5,688 nt of DNA from an uncultured Corynebacterium sp. (GCA_915275065.1 CAJZGD010000168.1:1-5688), one strand, 5' to 3'; positions 1-5,688 are shown, numbered from the stretch's first letter. Made by a program: numbers and translations. The notes: generated from the letters alone by a model not told the origin.

Positions 1-564
1 GGGATGTGCCAAAAATACCAGCTAGGGTTTGTTGCCTTAGGTTTTCTTGCAGGTAGAGCATAGTGATTTGCACACTGGTGAACACTCCCAGGCTTGGAGG
101 GCAATGATGCGGTATCCCTGATGTGGTGATGATATTCGCCAGGGTGAGGAGATTATCCGTGGTGAGTGTGCTAGGATCAGCGGTGCGGGGTCGATAGGAT
201 ATCTTGTTTGATTTCACACTTCTACAAGTACACTACCGGCCTCGTTTTCCTATGCTTTCGGGGGTGATCAGTTACCGAGTGGCGGGGTTGTAATTCAAAA
301 CGCCTGAATAAGCTTCTTCGTAGACAGGATTCTCTGCATCGGCAGTTATGCTTTGTAGAAAGCGTTGGCCCTTATCCCGCATATTCCTTGGATCCATATG
401 GCTTATTTCGAGGGATGGGTGGGGCGCATACAAATAAGCGTTGAATTGGCTTAAGGTCTGCCATCCAGTTTCGTGCTCCCCTGTTCCCTAAAGAGTTGGT
501 TGAGCGGCTTGGCAGTTGTAGGAAGTCAGGGTTATGCTTCCCGACGTTTGGACTAGGTTCTCGA
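1..564. other. Gene-free left arm, possibly decayed DNA
   Basis: No frame on either strand gives a protein I recognise, and stops are frequent. The minus-strand frame covering 653-372 runs through two parS sites and looks fortuitous. The first bases include a 19-codon ATG frame (4-63) with no supporting signal. No tRNA, rRNA or clear terminator was seen. Its composition is mixed and lower in GC than the trp genes. It may be a non-coding flank of the parS cluster or the remnant of a lost gene. Confidence 0.5.
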
Positions 565-580
565 TGTTTCACGTGAAACG
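565..580. other. parS site 1
   Basis: TGTTTCACGTGAAACG differs from the parS consensus only at the last base (G for A). The inner 14-bp palindrome is perfect. It is the leftmost copy, with its centre 53 bp from site 2. Confidence 0.93.
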
Positions 581-617
581 TGGCGGGTTGCTGTAGGCGT
601 CGTAAAGCGGGGTGCGA

Positions 618-633
618 TGTTTCACGTGAAACA
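618..633. other. parS site 2 (perfect consensus)
   Basis: TGTTTCACGTGAAACA matches the consensus at all 16 bases. The palindrome extends three more bases on each side (CGA / TCG), giving perfect 22-bp dyad symmetry over 615-636, the longest of the four. Confidence 0.96.
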
Positions 634-662
634 TCGGTTTGGTGGGTGTGCAATGCGGGAGT

Positions 663-678
663 GGTTTCACGTGAAACA
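663..678. other. parS site 3
   Basis: GGTTTCACGTGAAACA differs from the consensus only at the first base (G for T). Its centre is 45 bp from site 2. Confidence 0.93.
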
Positions 679-755
679 CGGCCGGATAGTTGAGGTGTAG
701 GAGATAGGGGTTGAAGTGTATTGCCTCTCCCCTATTGGTTGCCGGCTGGGGTTGG

Positions 756-771
756 CGTTTCACGTGAAACA
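756..771. other. parS site 4
   Basis: CGTTTCACGTGAAACA differs from the consensus only at the first base (C for T). Its centre is 93 bp from site 3. It is the copy closest to the trp operon, about 175 bp beyond the candidate terminator. Confidence 0.93.
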
Positions 772-945
772 TGTGACGCGATATAGCACAATGTCTACAG
801 GTAAAAAGTCACATGACAAAAAGTAAAGTGCCCCAATTATTAGTGTCCCCAGATTCTATGGCAATGTGGTGGGATAATGCTACCTTAACATTACTGTGAC
901 TATTGATAGGGGTTTGTAAAATCCGGGGGATACGGTTGAAGTCGC
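772..945. other. AT-rich spacer between parS cluster and trp terminator
   Basis: There is no ORF of note. It contains an 8-bp inverted repeat CATGTGAC (770-777) / GTCACATG (808-815) touching parS site 4, and a near-direct repeat AGTGCCCCA (827-835) / AGTGTCCCCA (842-851). GATAAT at 873-878 resembles a -10 box on the plus strand, but no good -35 element or downstream gene goes with it. No function is assigned. Confidence 0.4.
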
Positions 946-986
946 AAAAACCGCCCCTCCCCTACTCGTGGTAAACGCGAGGCGGG
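946..986 (-). terminator. Candidate Rho-independent terminator of the trp-Rieske unit
   Basis: Read on the minus strand about 50 bp after the Rieske stop, CCGCCTC (985-979) can pair with GAGGGGCGG (959-951) with a two-G bulge, followed at once by TTTTT (950-946). The 19-nt loop contains CTCG/CGAG, which could form an alternative inner stem. Position, GC-rich stem and T run fit an intrinsic terminator, but the stem is short and the T run has only five bases. Folding energy was not computed. Confidence 0.5.
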
Positions 987-1036
987 TGAAAGCGGATATG
1001 CGGTCACAAAGGTGGCTGGGTGATCGGGCGATTGGG

Positions 1037-1411
1037 CTACTTCACCACGATGCTGTCACCATCTCTGCTGAATTCTTTGGGGCTCAAGCCGGCCTGCGAC
1101 GGGCCGGAAATCACAGAGCCATCTTTGATAGAGAACACAGAGCCGTGGCGGGTGCATTTCACGGTGTCGCCAGACACCTGGGTGATAGGCGACCCTTGGT
1201 GAGGACATACGGTGGAATACACTTTATATTCGTCGGCGGCCGGCCGGGCAATAATGGCGTCGCCAGTGATTATTGCACTGCCCACCGGGACATCGTTGGC
1301 GGCGGTTTTGGTTCCAGAAGAGCCGCAGGCCACCAGGAGGGCGCCCGCGAATGTGGTTGCCGTCCCGAGCAGGAATGCCCGGCGACTGCATGTATGGTTA
1401 TGGGAGGTCAT
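1037..1411 (-). CDS. Tat-targeted Rieske-type [2Fe-2S] lipoprotein
   Basis: A 124-aa small electron-transfer protein of unknown partner. The N-terminus has a twin-arginine motif SRRAFLLG (Arg10, Arg11), a hydrophobic stretch and a lipobox LLVAC with the lipidation Cys at 29. A folded, cofactor-loaded precursor exported by Tat and anchored to the outer face of the cytoplasmic membrane is therefore predicted. A short Ser/Gly/Thr linker leads to the Rieske fold with CPHQGS (Cys69, His71) and CTRHGSVF (Cys86, His89), the two Cys and two His that ligate a [2Fe-2S] cluster, separated by 14 residues. A Pro-loop-like GPSQAGL follows at 103-109. The disulfide cysteines of bc1-type Rieske proteins are replaced by Ser74 and Arg88. 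The ATG overlaps the trpA stop, and no other in-frame start lies between it and the upstream in-frame stop at 1442-1444. The stop is TAG. The family is clear; the physiological role and any link to tryptophan are unknown. Confidence 0.9.
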   Translation of the reverse strand: MTSHNHTCSRRAFLLGTATTFAGALLVACGSSGTKTAANDVPVGSAIITGDAIIARPAADEYKVYSTVCPHQGSPITQVSGDTVKCTRHGSVFSIKDGSVISGPSQAGLSPKEFSRDGDSIVVK

Positions 1412-2253
1412 TCCCCTAGTATAGTGGCCGACTTCATCACACTAACAAAATCGTATAATTCCCGCTTTAGTTCATCCATGTTGTCAATATGTGCTGGTTC
1501 TGGGTGGTTGCCAACGCAATGGCTTTCAATGATTTTCGTGATCGCTGAGCCGGTAATCGCCCCACGAGCGCCGGCGGCAATGGCGTTGGCGACATGCTGG
1601 GGGGTGGAAATCCCAAAGCCCAACAGCACCGGTGCGCCGCCGAATCGGGTGATATTGGCAACCACATCACGCAAACCCACTGTGGATGACTCCTTTTCCG
1701 TGCCGGTCACGCCGTCACGAGAGATCGCATAAATGTAGCCTTCCGATGCTTTCGCCACCCCGGCGAGGGTCGTTTCCAAAGCTTGGGCCGGTGCAATAAA
1801 GATGGGGGCGATGCTAGCCTTCTGGGCTGCGGCCACAAAGGGGGCGCCTTCCCGCACCGGCACGTCGGGGATGAGTACACTGTCGGCGCCCGCCGCCGCG
1901 AACTCCCGATAGAAGTTATCTAACCCCTGGCTGAAGGGCACGTTCCCGTAAATGAGCAGGCCAATGGGGATGTCGGGGAACTCCGCCCGCACCTGCGTGA
2001 TGAGGGCAATAGAGCCCGCCACCGTGGCCCCATTATCGAGCGCCCGTAGGTGGGATTTTTGGATCGTGGGGCCGTCGGCCACCGGGTCCGAGAACGGTAC
2101 CCCTAACTCCAGGGCGTCCGCGCCGGCGGCAATGACGGTGCGGATAATCTCCAAGGACTCCTCCGGGCCGGGGTCGCCCAGCATAATGAAGGGGACAAAT
2201 GCGCCCTCGTGAGACGTCGACAAGCGAGAGAAAAGAGCTGCGTAACGGTCCAT
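1408..2253 (-). CDS. trpA: Tryptophan synthase alpha chain
   Basis: The alpha subunit (281 aa; E. coli 268) cleaves indole-3-glycerol phosphate to indole and glyceraldehyde 3-phosphate and passes indole to TrpB. The TIM-barrel signatures are intact: FVPFIMLGDPG; ALELGVPFSDPVADGPTIQ with catalytic Glu49 and Asp60 (the same numbers as in E. coli); the loop-6 sequence SRDGVTGTE with Thr183; and the phosphate-binding GFGIS (212-216) and GAITGSAI (231-238). The C-terminus runs about a dozen residues beyond the E. coli protein and shows no recognisable added domain. The start at 2253 has a strong GGAGG 10 nt upstream, inside the end of trpB, so translation is probably coupled. The TGA stop overlaps the ATG of the downstream Rieske gene (ATGA). 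Nothing suggests loss of function. Confidence 0.98.
   Translation of the reverse strand: MDRYAALFSRLSTSHEGAFVPFIMLGDPGPEESLEIIRTVIAAGADALELGVPFSDPVADGPTIQKSHLRALDNGATVAGSIALITQVRAEFPDIPIGLLIYGNVPFSQGLDNFYREFAAAGADSVLIPDVPVREGAPFVAAAQKASIAPIFIAPAQALETTLAGVAKASEGYIYAISRDGVTGTEKESSTVGLRDVVANITRFGGAPVLLGFGISTPQHVANAIAAGARGAITGSAITKIIESHCVGNHPEPAHIDNMDELKRELYDFVSVMKSATILGE
1412..1417 (-). promoter_or_regulatory. Purine-rich AGGGGA abutting the Rieske start codon
   Basis: The only Shine-Dalgarno-like sequence before the Rieske ATG is AGGGGA directly touching it, with zero spacing where about 5-9 nt is usual. Independent initiation should be poor. With the ATGA stop-start overlap, translation probably depends on ribosomes finishing trpA. 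Confidence 0.5.
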
Positions 2254-2255
2254 AA

Positions 2256-3479
2256 TTACATATCCTCCAATACTAGTTCCGGGTGCGCTTCCAGCGTGCG
2301 CCGCACATGCTCAACATCCTTATCGCCCCGACCCGACAGCGACACCACAATGGTCACCGGCTGCTGGTCGCGCTCGGCCGCGGCCGCCCGCTTCAAGGCG
2401 TAGGCCAGCGCATGCGACGACTCCAACGCCGGAATGATGCCCTCCTTGCGGGACAACAATTGGAACGCCTGCAACGCCTCCGCGTCCGTCACCGCCACAT
2501 AGCTGGCCCGGCCAGTGTCAGACAGGTGTGCATGTTGCGGCCCCACACCCGGATAATCCAGCCCGGCGGAAATGCTGTACGACTCCTCCACCTGGCCCTC
2601 GCTGGTGCGCATCACATAGCTGCGCGCCCCATGCAAAATCCCAATCGAACCATTATTAATAGTCGCCCCATGCTCCCCCGAATCCAGGCCATGGCCGCCG
2701 GGCTCCACGCCCACCAGCTCCACGGTGGGATCATCAATGAACTCGGCAAACATGCCAATGGCGTTCGAACCGCCGCCCACGCAGGCCACCACCACATCCG
2801 GCAACCCGCCGGTTCGCTCCAGCAGCTGCGCCTTGGCCTCCGCCGAAATGACCTTGTGGAATTCGCGCACTATCGTCGGAAACGGGTGCGGGCCCGCCGC
2901 AGTCCCCAGCAAATAATGCGACTCGTGGAACGTTGCGGTCCAATCCCGCAGCGCCTCATTCACCGCATCCTTCAACGTGCCCGAACCGGAATCCACCGGC
3001 ACCACCTTCGCCCCCATGAGCTGCATGCGATACACGTTCGGCTGCTGCCGCGCCACATCCTTTTCCCCCATGTAGATCACACAATCCAGTCCGAGCAGCG
3101 CACACGCCAACGCCGTCGCCGTCCCATGCTGCCCCGCCCCGGTTTCGGCAATGATCCGGGTTTTCCCCATGCGTTTGGCAAGCAGCGCTTGACCAATCAC
3201 CTGGTTGGTTTTATGCGCGCCCCCATGCACCAAATCCTCCCGCTTGAGAAAAATTCGGGCATAACCCCGGCCGGCACCAGCCAACGGTAAGTTCGAACAC
3301 TCCGTCAACGGTGTTGGCCGACCCAAATAATCCCGCAAATAACCAGCTAATTCCTTATGGAATTCTGGATCATTCTGCGCATCAACGAATGCTTGTTCTA
3401 ACTGGTCGAGTGCGGGAATGAGGGATTCCGGCACGAACTGCCCCCCAAACTCCCCAAAATATGCTGGCAATAATGTCAT
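2256..3479 (-). CDS. trpB: Tryptophan synthase beta chain
   Basis: The PLP-dependent beta subunit (407 aa; E. coli 397) condenses indole with L-serine to make tryptophan, receiving indole through the tunnel from TrpA in the alpha2-beta2 complex. Visible features: the N-terminal PAYFGEFGGQFVPESL; HGGAHKTNQ with the PLP Schiff-base Lys90 and adjacent His89; AETGAGQHGTATA with the acid-base Glu112; the PLP-phosphate loop GGGSNAIG (235-242); GLDYPGVGPQHAHL with Asp308 of the COMM-domain interaction with the alpha subunit; and SGRGDKD (382-388), whose Ser contacts the PLP ring nitrogen. All key residues are present and an active enzyme is expected. The ATG at 3479 aligns with family starts and has GGAAGGA 8 nt upstream. 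The gene ends ATG-TAA two bases before trpA. Val is largely GTG, in contrast with trpD. Confidence 0.98.
   Translation of the reverse strand: MTLLPAYFGEFGGQFVPESLIPALDQLEQAFVDAQNDPEFHKELAGYLRDYLGRPTPLTECSNLPLAGAGRGYARIFLKREDLVHGGAHKTNQVIGQALLAKRMGKTRIIAETGAGQHGTATALACALLGLDCVIYMGEKDVARQQPNVYRMQLMGAKVVPVDSGSGTLKDAVNEALRDWTATFHESHYLLGTAAGPHPFPTIVREFHKVISAEAKAQLLERTGGLPDVVVACVGGGSNAIGMFAEFIDDPTVELVGVEPGGHGLDSGEHGATINNGSIGILHGARSYVMRTSEGQVEESYSISAGLDYPGVGPQHAHLSDTGRASYVAVTDAEALQAFQLLSRKEGIIPALESSHALAYALKRAAAAERDQQPVTIVVSLSGRGDKDVEHVRRTLEAHPELVLEDM
2264..2268 (-). promoter_or_regulatory. Ribosome-binding site of trpA
   Basis: GGAGG lies within the last codons of trpB, 10 nt before the trpA ATG. 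It supports the start at 2253 and coupling of the two synthase subunits. The same site also sits just before the terminal ATG-TAA of trpB. Confidence 0.8.
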
Positions 3480-3487
3480 GCTTATCG

Positions 3488-3494
3488 TCCTTCC
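3488..3494 (-). promoter_or_regulatory. Ribosome-binding site of trpB
   Basis: GGAAGGA occupies the 15-bp trpCF-trpB gap, 8 nt before the trpB ATG and directly after the trpCF stop. It confirms the trpB start at 3479. Confidence 0.75.
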
Positions 3495-4988
3495 TTATGC
3501 CCGCGGATCATGCGGATAGTATGCGCGGATAATATCAAAAGCGCTATTAAGCGCCCCGGTGTCCTTCTTCCCCGGCGCGTATTCAAACCCGGAGTTGAGG
3601 TCCAACCCGGCCGTTCCCGCGGCGAGCGCTTCCGCAAGATTCTGCGGGTTAATACCGCCGGCAAGCAGGGTTTTTCCGGCAAGCTCGGCGGGGATGGTTT
3701 CCCAATTGAAGCTGGTGCCGCTACCGCCATCGCCGGCGTCAAGAACAAGCTTGTCGACGCGGTCAGCTACCGTACGGGCCCACTCCTGGCCGGCCTCCGC
3801 CTGGCTGGCTGGCCCGGCCTGGTCGGATTCGCCCGGTTGGTTAGCGGTCCCGGCGGTGCCCGTGGGGCCGGTCATGGAGACGGCCCGCCAGATTTCCGCC
3901 CGGTTGCCGGTGGCCTGCCGAATGGTGTCGATGAGCGCGTGTTCGGCCTCAACACTGCCCTGGTAGGGGCTGTGGATTTGCAGCGCGGCGATTCCGGGGA
4001 TTGCCGCCAGCTCCGCCCATTCTTCCGGGTTGGTGCTTCGGGACACCGCCACGAATTTCAGGCCGGGCTCCGCGGCGATAATAGTGCGGGCGGTGGTGGC
4101 AGTGATGGCGCGTGGTGAGGCTTGTTCAAAAATGAGACCACCGTGGGTGGCGCCGGCAGCGCGGGCGGCTTGGGCCGCGGCCGGGCTGGTGAGGCCACAG
4201 ATTTTCGTGGTTCCGTAGATGAGTTCCCGGGCGGCATAGTCGATGCTTGGTTGGCTGGTGAGCTGGGAGCCAACCAGGAATCCGTGAACATACGGTTTGA
4301 GGGTTCGGACGGTGGCGTTATTACGGATGCCGGATTCGGAGATGATGACGGCGTCATCGGGGACATGCCGCGCCAGCGTGGGGGTGCGGGTGAGGTCGAT
4401 ACTGAGGTCGTGAAGGTTTCGGTTATTGATACCAAAAATATTTGCCCCCAGGTTTATGGCCCGCGCCACCTCGGTTTCGGTGATGACTTCGGTGAGGATG
4501 TCCAGGTTCCACCGGTGGGCTTCGGCCGCGAGGGTGCGGTATTCCGCATCGGTGAGGACACTGAGCATGAGAAGAATAGCGTCGGCACCATAGTGGCGGG
4601 CGGCCCGGATTTGGATGGGGTCGATAATGAAGTCTTTGCAGAGGACGGGAAGGTGCGTGGTGGCGGCCACTGCCGCCAGGTGGTCGTAGTCGCCACCGAA
4701 GCGTTCGGGCTCGCAAAGCACCGAGATGCCCGCCGCGTACTGCGAGTAGATTTGGGCGATCGCGCTCGGGTTGTAGTCGGCCCGAATGAGCCCCAGGGAT
4801 GGGGATGCGGATTTGCATTCCATGATGAAGGCACCCCCGGCCTTGAGGTTGTGGTAGAGGCTTCGGGTTGAGGGCTGTGGTTCGGGGATGTTGCGGATTC
4901 GGTGGGCAATGTTGGGCAGGTGGGTGCGTCGGGCCCGAACAATGTCGGCGAGGATGGTGGGCGTGGCGTCGGGGGTGTGGTTATGCAT
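3495..4988 (-). CDS. trpCF: Bifunctional indole-3-glycerol-phosphate synthase / phosphoribosylanthranilate isomerase
   Basis: This fused enzyme of 497 aa catalyses two consecutive cytoplasmic steps: the isomerase converts phosphoribosylanthranilate to CdRP, and the synthase closes it to indole-3-glycerol phosphate. The N-terminal synthase barrel spans about residues 1-258. It shows FIMECKSASPS (Glu57, Lys59), LCKDFIIDP (Lys118), ILTEV (Glu167), GINNRNL (Asn189) and ISESGI (Glu218, Ser219), all equivalents of known IGPS active-site residues. The isomerase barrel spans about 260-497, with the catalytic Cys264 in KICGL, GGLIF, LQIHS in place of the common LQLHG, the catalytic Asp417 in VLDAGDGGSG, and LLAGGINPQN. 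The domain order matches E. coli TrpCF. About 27-30 extra residues rich in Gly, Ala, Thr, Gln and Pro (roughly 373-402) sit just before the catalytic Asp strand. The ATG at 4988 is preceded by GAAGAGG with a 6-nt spacer. The gene overlaps trpD by 8 bp and ends with TAA 15 bp before trpB. Confidence 0.97.
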   Translation of the reverse strand: MHNHTPDATPTILADIVRARRTHLPNIAHRIRNIPEPQPSTRSLYHNLKAGGAFIMECKSASPSLGLIRADYNPSAIAQIYSQYAAGISVLCEPERFGGDYDHLAAVAATTHLPVLCKDFIIDPIQIRAARHYGADAILLMLSVLTDAEYRTLAAEAHRWNLDILTEVITETEVARAINLGANIFGINNRNLHDLSIDLTRTPTLARHVPDDAVIISESGIRNNATVRTLKPYVHGFLVGSQLTSQPSIDYAARELIYGTTKICGLTSPAAAQAARAAGATHGGLIFEQASPRAITATTARTIIAAEPGLKFVAVSRSTNPEEWAELAAIPGIAALQIHSPYQGSVEAEHALIDTIRQATGNRAEIWRAVSMTGPTGTAGTANQPGESDQAGPASQAEAGQEWARTVADRVDKLVLDAGDGGSGTSFNWETIPAELAGKTLLAGGINPQNLAEALAAGTAGLDLNSGFEYAPGKKDTGALNSAFDIIRAYYPHDPRA

Positions 4989-5688
4989 AATTTGCCTCTT
5001 CGTGGGTGCGGAGCCAGGTGGCGACGGTGCCGTCGTCGAGGAGCCGGAGGGCGAGTTGGGCGCCTTCCCGCATGGTGGGGGTGCGGTCGTGGAGATAGAA
5101 CATGGCGCCGGCGGAGGCGGCGAGGGCGTCGCGTTGGGCGGGGGTGCCGCGGCCGACGAAGATTTCGCGGAGGATGGCGGCGTTTTCCGGGCCGTCGCCG
5201 CCGGCGAGTTCGGCGAGGGGGTGCCGGGAAAGCCCGAGGTCTTCGGGGGTGATGGTGTAGTTAGTGATGGCGCCGTTGCGGAGCTCCCATATGGTGGTTG
5301 GCCCGTGGACGGCGATTTCGTCGACGCCGGAGCCGTGGACGACGAGGGCTCGTTCGCGCCCTAGTTCGAGGAATACTTCGGCGATGATTTGTCCCAGGTC
5401 GGGGTTGGCGATGCCCATGATTTGGAGGGCGGGTCGCGCCGGGGAGAGGATGGGCCCGAGGGTGTTGAAGATGGTGGGCATGCGGAGGGCGCGTCGTACG
5501 GGCATGACGTGGGCGACGGCCGGGTGGTAGGCGGGGGCGAAGAGGAAGGTGAAGTTGGAGGCTTCGACTTGGTGGACGGCTCGTTCGGGGTTGAGGTCGA
5601 GGGGGATGTTGAGGGCTTCGAGGACGTCGGCGGAGCCGGAGCGGGAGCTGACGGATCGGTTGCCGCATTTGACGACGCGGCAGCCGCC
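4981..5688 (-). CDS. trpD: Anthranilate phosphoribosyltransferase, 3' part (N-terminus beyond window)
   Basis: The enzyme joins anthranilate to PRPP, giving N-(5-phosphoribosyl)-anthranilate, the second dedicated step of tryptophan synthesis; it is cytoplasmic. The frame is open from the right edge for 235 codons to a TAA at 4981-4983. Family members are usually about 340-350 aa, so roughly the first 110 residues, including the first PRPP-binding glycine motif, are off the window. Visible motifs in order: GGCRVVKCGNRSVSSRSG (PRPP/anthranilate loop), ADVLEALNIPLD, FLFAPAYHPA, MPVRRALRMPTIFNTLGP, and VVHGSGVDEIAVHG with the Asp-Glu pair that binds Mg-PRPP in this family. The ATG at 5505-5503 is an internal Met (AHVMPVRR), not the start. 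An oddity is Cys (codon 5667-5665) where the family has His in KHGNR. Val codons are almost all GTC and Leu mostly CTC, unlike trpB. The stop overlaps the trpCF start by 8 bp. Identification is very secure. Confidence 0.97.
   Translation of the reverse strand, partial: GGCRVVKCGNRSVSSRSGSADVLEALNIPLDLNPERAVHQVEASNFTFLFAPAYHPAVAHVMPVRRALRMPTIFNTLGPILSPARPALQIMGIANPDLGQIIAEVFLELGRERALVVHGSGVDEIAVHGPTTIWELRNGAITNYTITPEDLGLSRHPLAELAGGDGPENAAILREIFVGRGTPAQRDALAASAGAMFYLHDRTPTMREGAQLALRLLDDGTVATWLRTHEEANYA
4995..5001 (-). promoter_or_regulatory. Ribosome-binding site of trpCF
   Basis: GAAGAGG lies inside the 3' end of trpD, 6 nt before the trpCF ATG. Its GAGG core and spacing support the start at 4988, which overlaps the trpD stop. 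Confidence 0.6.

Larger units (their letters stand above)
565..771. repeat. Cluster of four parS (ParB-binding) sites
   Basis: Four copies of the 14-bp palindrome GTTTCACGTGAAAC lie in 207 bp, with centres about 53, 45 and 93 bp apart. The match to the widely conserved chromosomal parS consensus TGTTTCACGTGAAACA is 15/16, 16/16, 15/16 and 15/16. parS loads ParB-CTP clamps that spread over neighbouring DNA, drive origin segregation with ParA and recruit condensin; the sites normally lie near oriC. No ORF through this region looks real: the repeated FHVK peptide in some frames is the parS sequence read as codons. I saw no further copies elsewhere in the window on reading both strands. Confidence 0.95.

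Noticed and set aside
350..363. Small hairpin GCTTT-GTAG-AAAGC
   Set aside because: A five-bp AT-rich stem with no T run or adjacent gene; expected by chance in DNA of this length.
372..772. Two minus-strand frames of 67-93 codons containing repeated FHVK peptides
   Set aside because: The repeated peptide is the parS palindrome read as codons. No SD, no protein family resemblance, and the two frames overlap each other.
772..790. TGTGAcgcgatatagCACA as a CRP/GlxR-type operator
   Set aside because: The half-site spacing and the second half do not fit TGTGA-N6-TCACA, and no nearby promoter or gene would use it.
868..878. GATAAT as a plus-strand promoter -10 box
   Set aside because: No convincing -35 element at 16-18 bp and no plus-strand gene downstream; only the antisense of the Rieske and trp genes follows.
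968..1732. Long 254-codon plus-strand frame
   Set aside because: It lies antisense to the well-supported Rieske and trpA genes and has no recognisable domain; it is a by-product of GC-rich coding DNA.
2283..3290. 335-codon plus-strand frame antisense to trpB
   Set aside because: It is an Arg/His/Gln-rich shadow of trpB, which has every catalytic motif on the other strand.
3783..3872. Frameshift or sequencing error in trpCF
   Set aside because: The frame continues without interruption into the intact catalytic VLDAGDGGSG and barrel end, so this is an in-frame insert.
4122..4871. 249-codon plus-strand frame antisense to trpCF
   Set aside because: Gly/Val/Asp-rich shadow of the trpCF reading frame; no SD or family match.

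Overview
The window looks like part of an oriC-proximal chromosomal region of a Corynebacterium-type actinobacterium. This is inferred from three things: a leftward trpD-trpCF-trpB-trpA gene order with a fused trpCF, protein sequences close to what I recall for corynebacterial Trp enzymes, and a cluster of ParB-binding parS palindromes. I cannot name the species.

Layout, right to left (direction of transcription, minus strand): trpD (anthranilate phosphoribosyltransferase) enters from the right edge without its N-terminal third and ends at 4981. trpCF (bifunctional indole-3-glycerol-phosphate synthase / phosphoribosylanthranilate isomerase) overlaps it by 8 bp. trpB and trpA (tryptophan synthase beta and alpha) follow with gaps of 15 and 2 bp. 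A small Tat-targeted Rieske-type [2Fe-2S] lipoprotein gene then overlaps trpA by the ATGA motif. The tight spacing indicates one co-transcribed, translationally coupled unit. A candidate Rho-independent terminator follows at 946-986. Enzymatically, the four trp genes carry anthranilate through to tryptophan. trpE and trpG, and any leader or attenuator, must lie beyond the right edge.

The left kilobase (1-1036) holds no convincing gene. Its main content is four copies of the core GTTTCACGTGAAAC within 207 bp (565-771), which match the bacterial parS consensus TGTTTCACGTGAAACA at 15 or 16 of 16 positions. These are almost certainly centromere sites loaded by ParB for chromosome segregation and condensin recruitment. 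The 1-564 arm may be decayed DNA, and 772-945 is an AT-rich spacer.

Most of the window is ordinary primary metabolism. The points worth a second look are the Rieske lipoprotein attached to a trp operon and lacking the usual disulfide cysteines, a Cys in place of the conserved His of the TrpD KHGNR motif, a roughly 27-30 residue low-complexity insert in the isomerase half of TrpCF, a clear change of codon preference between trpD and trpB, and the parS cluster itself. I see no evidence of a new multi-gene system.
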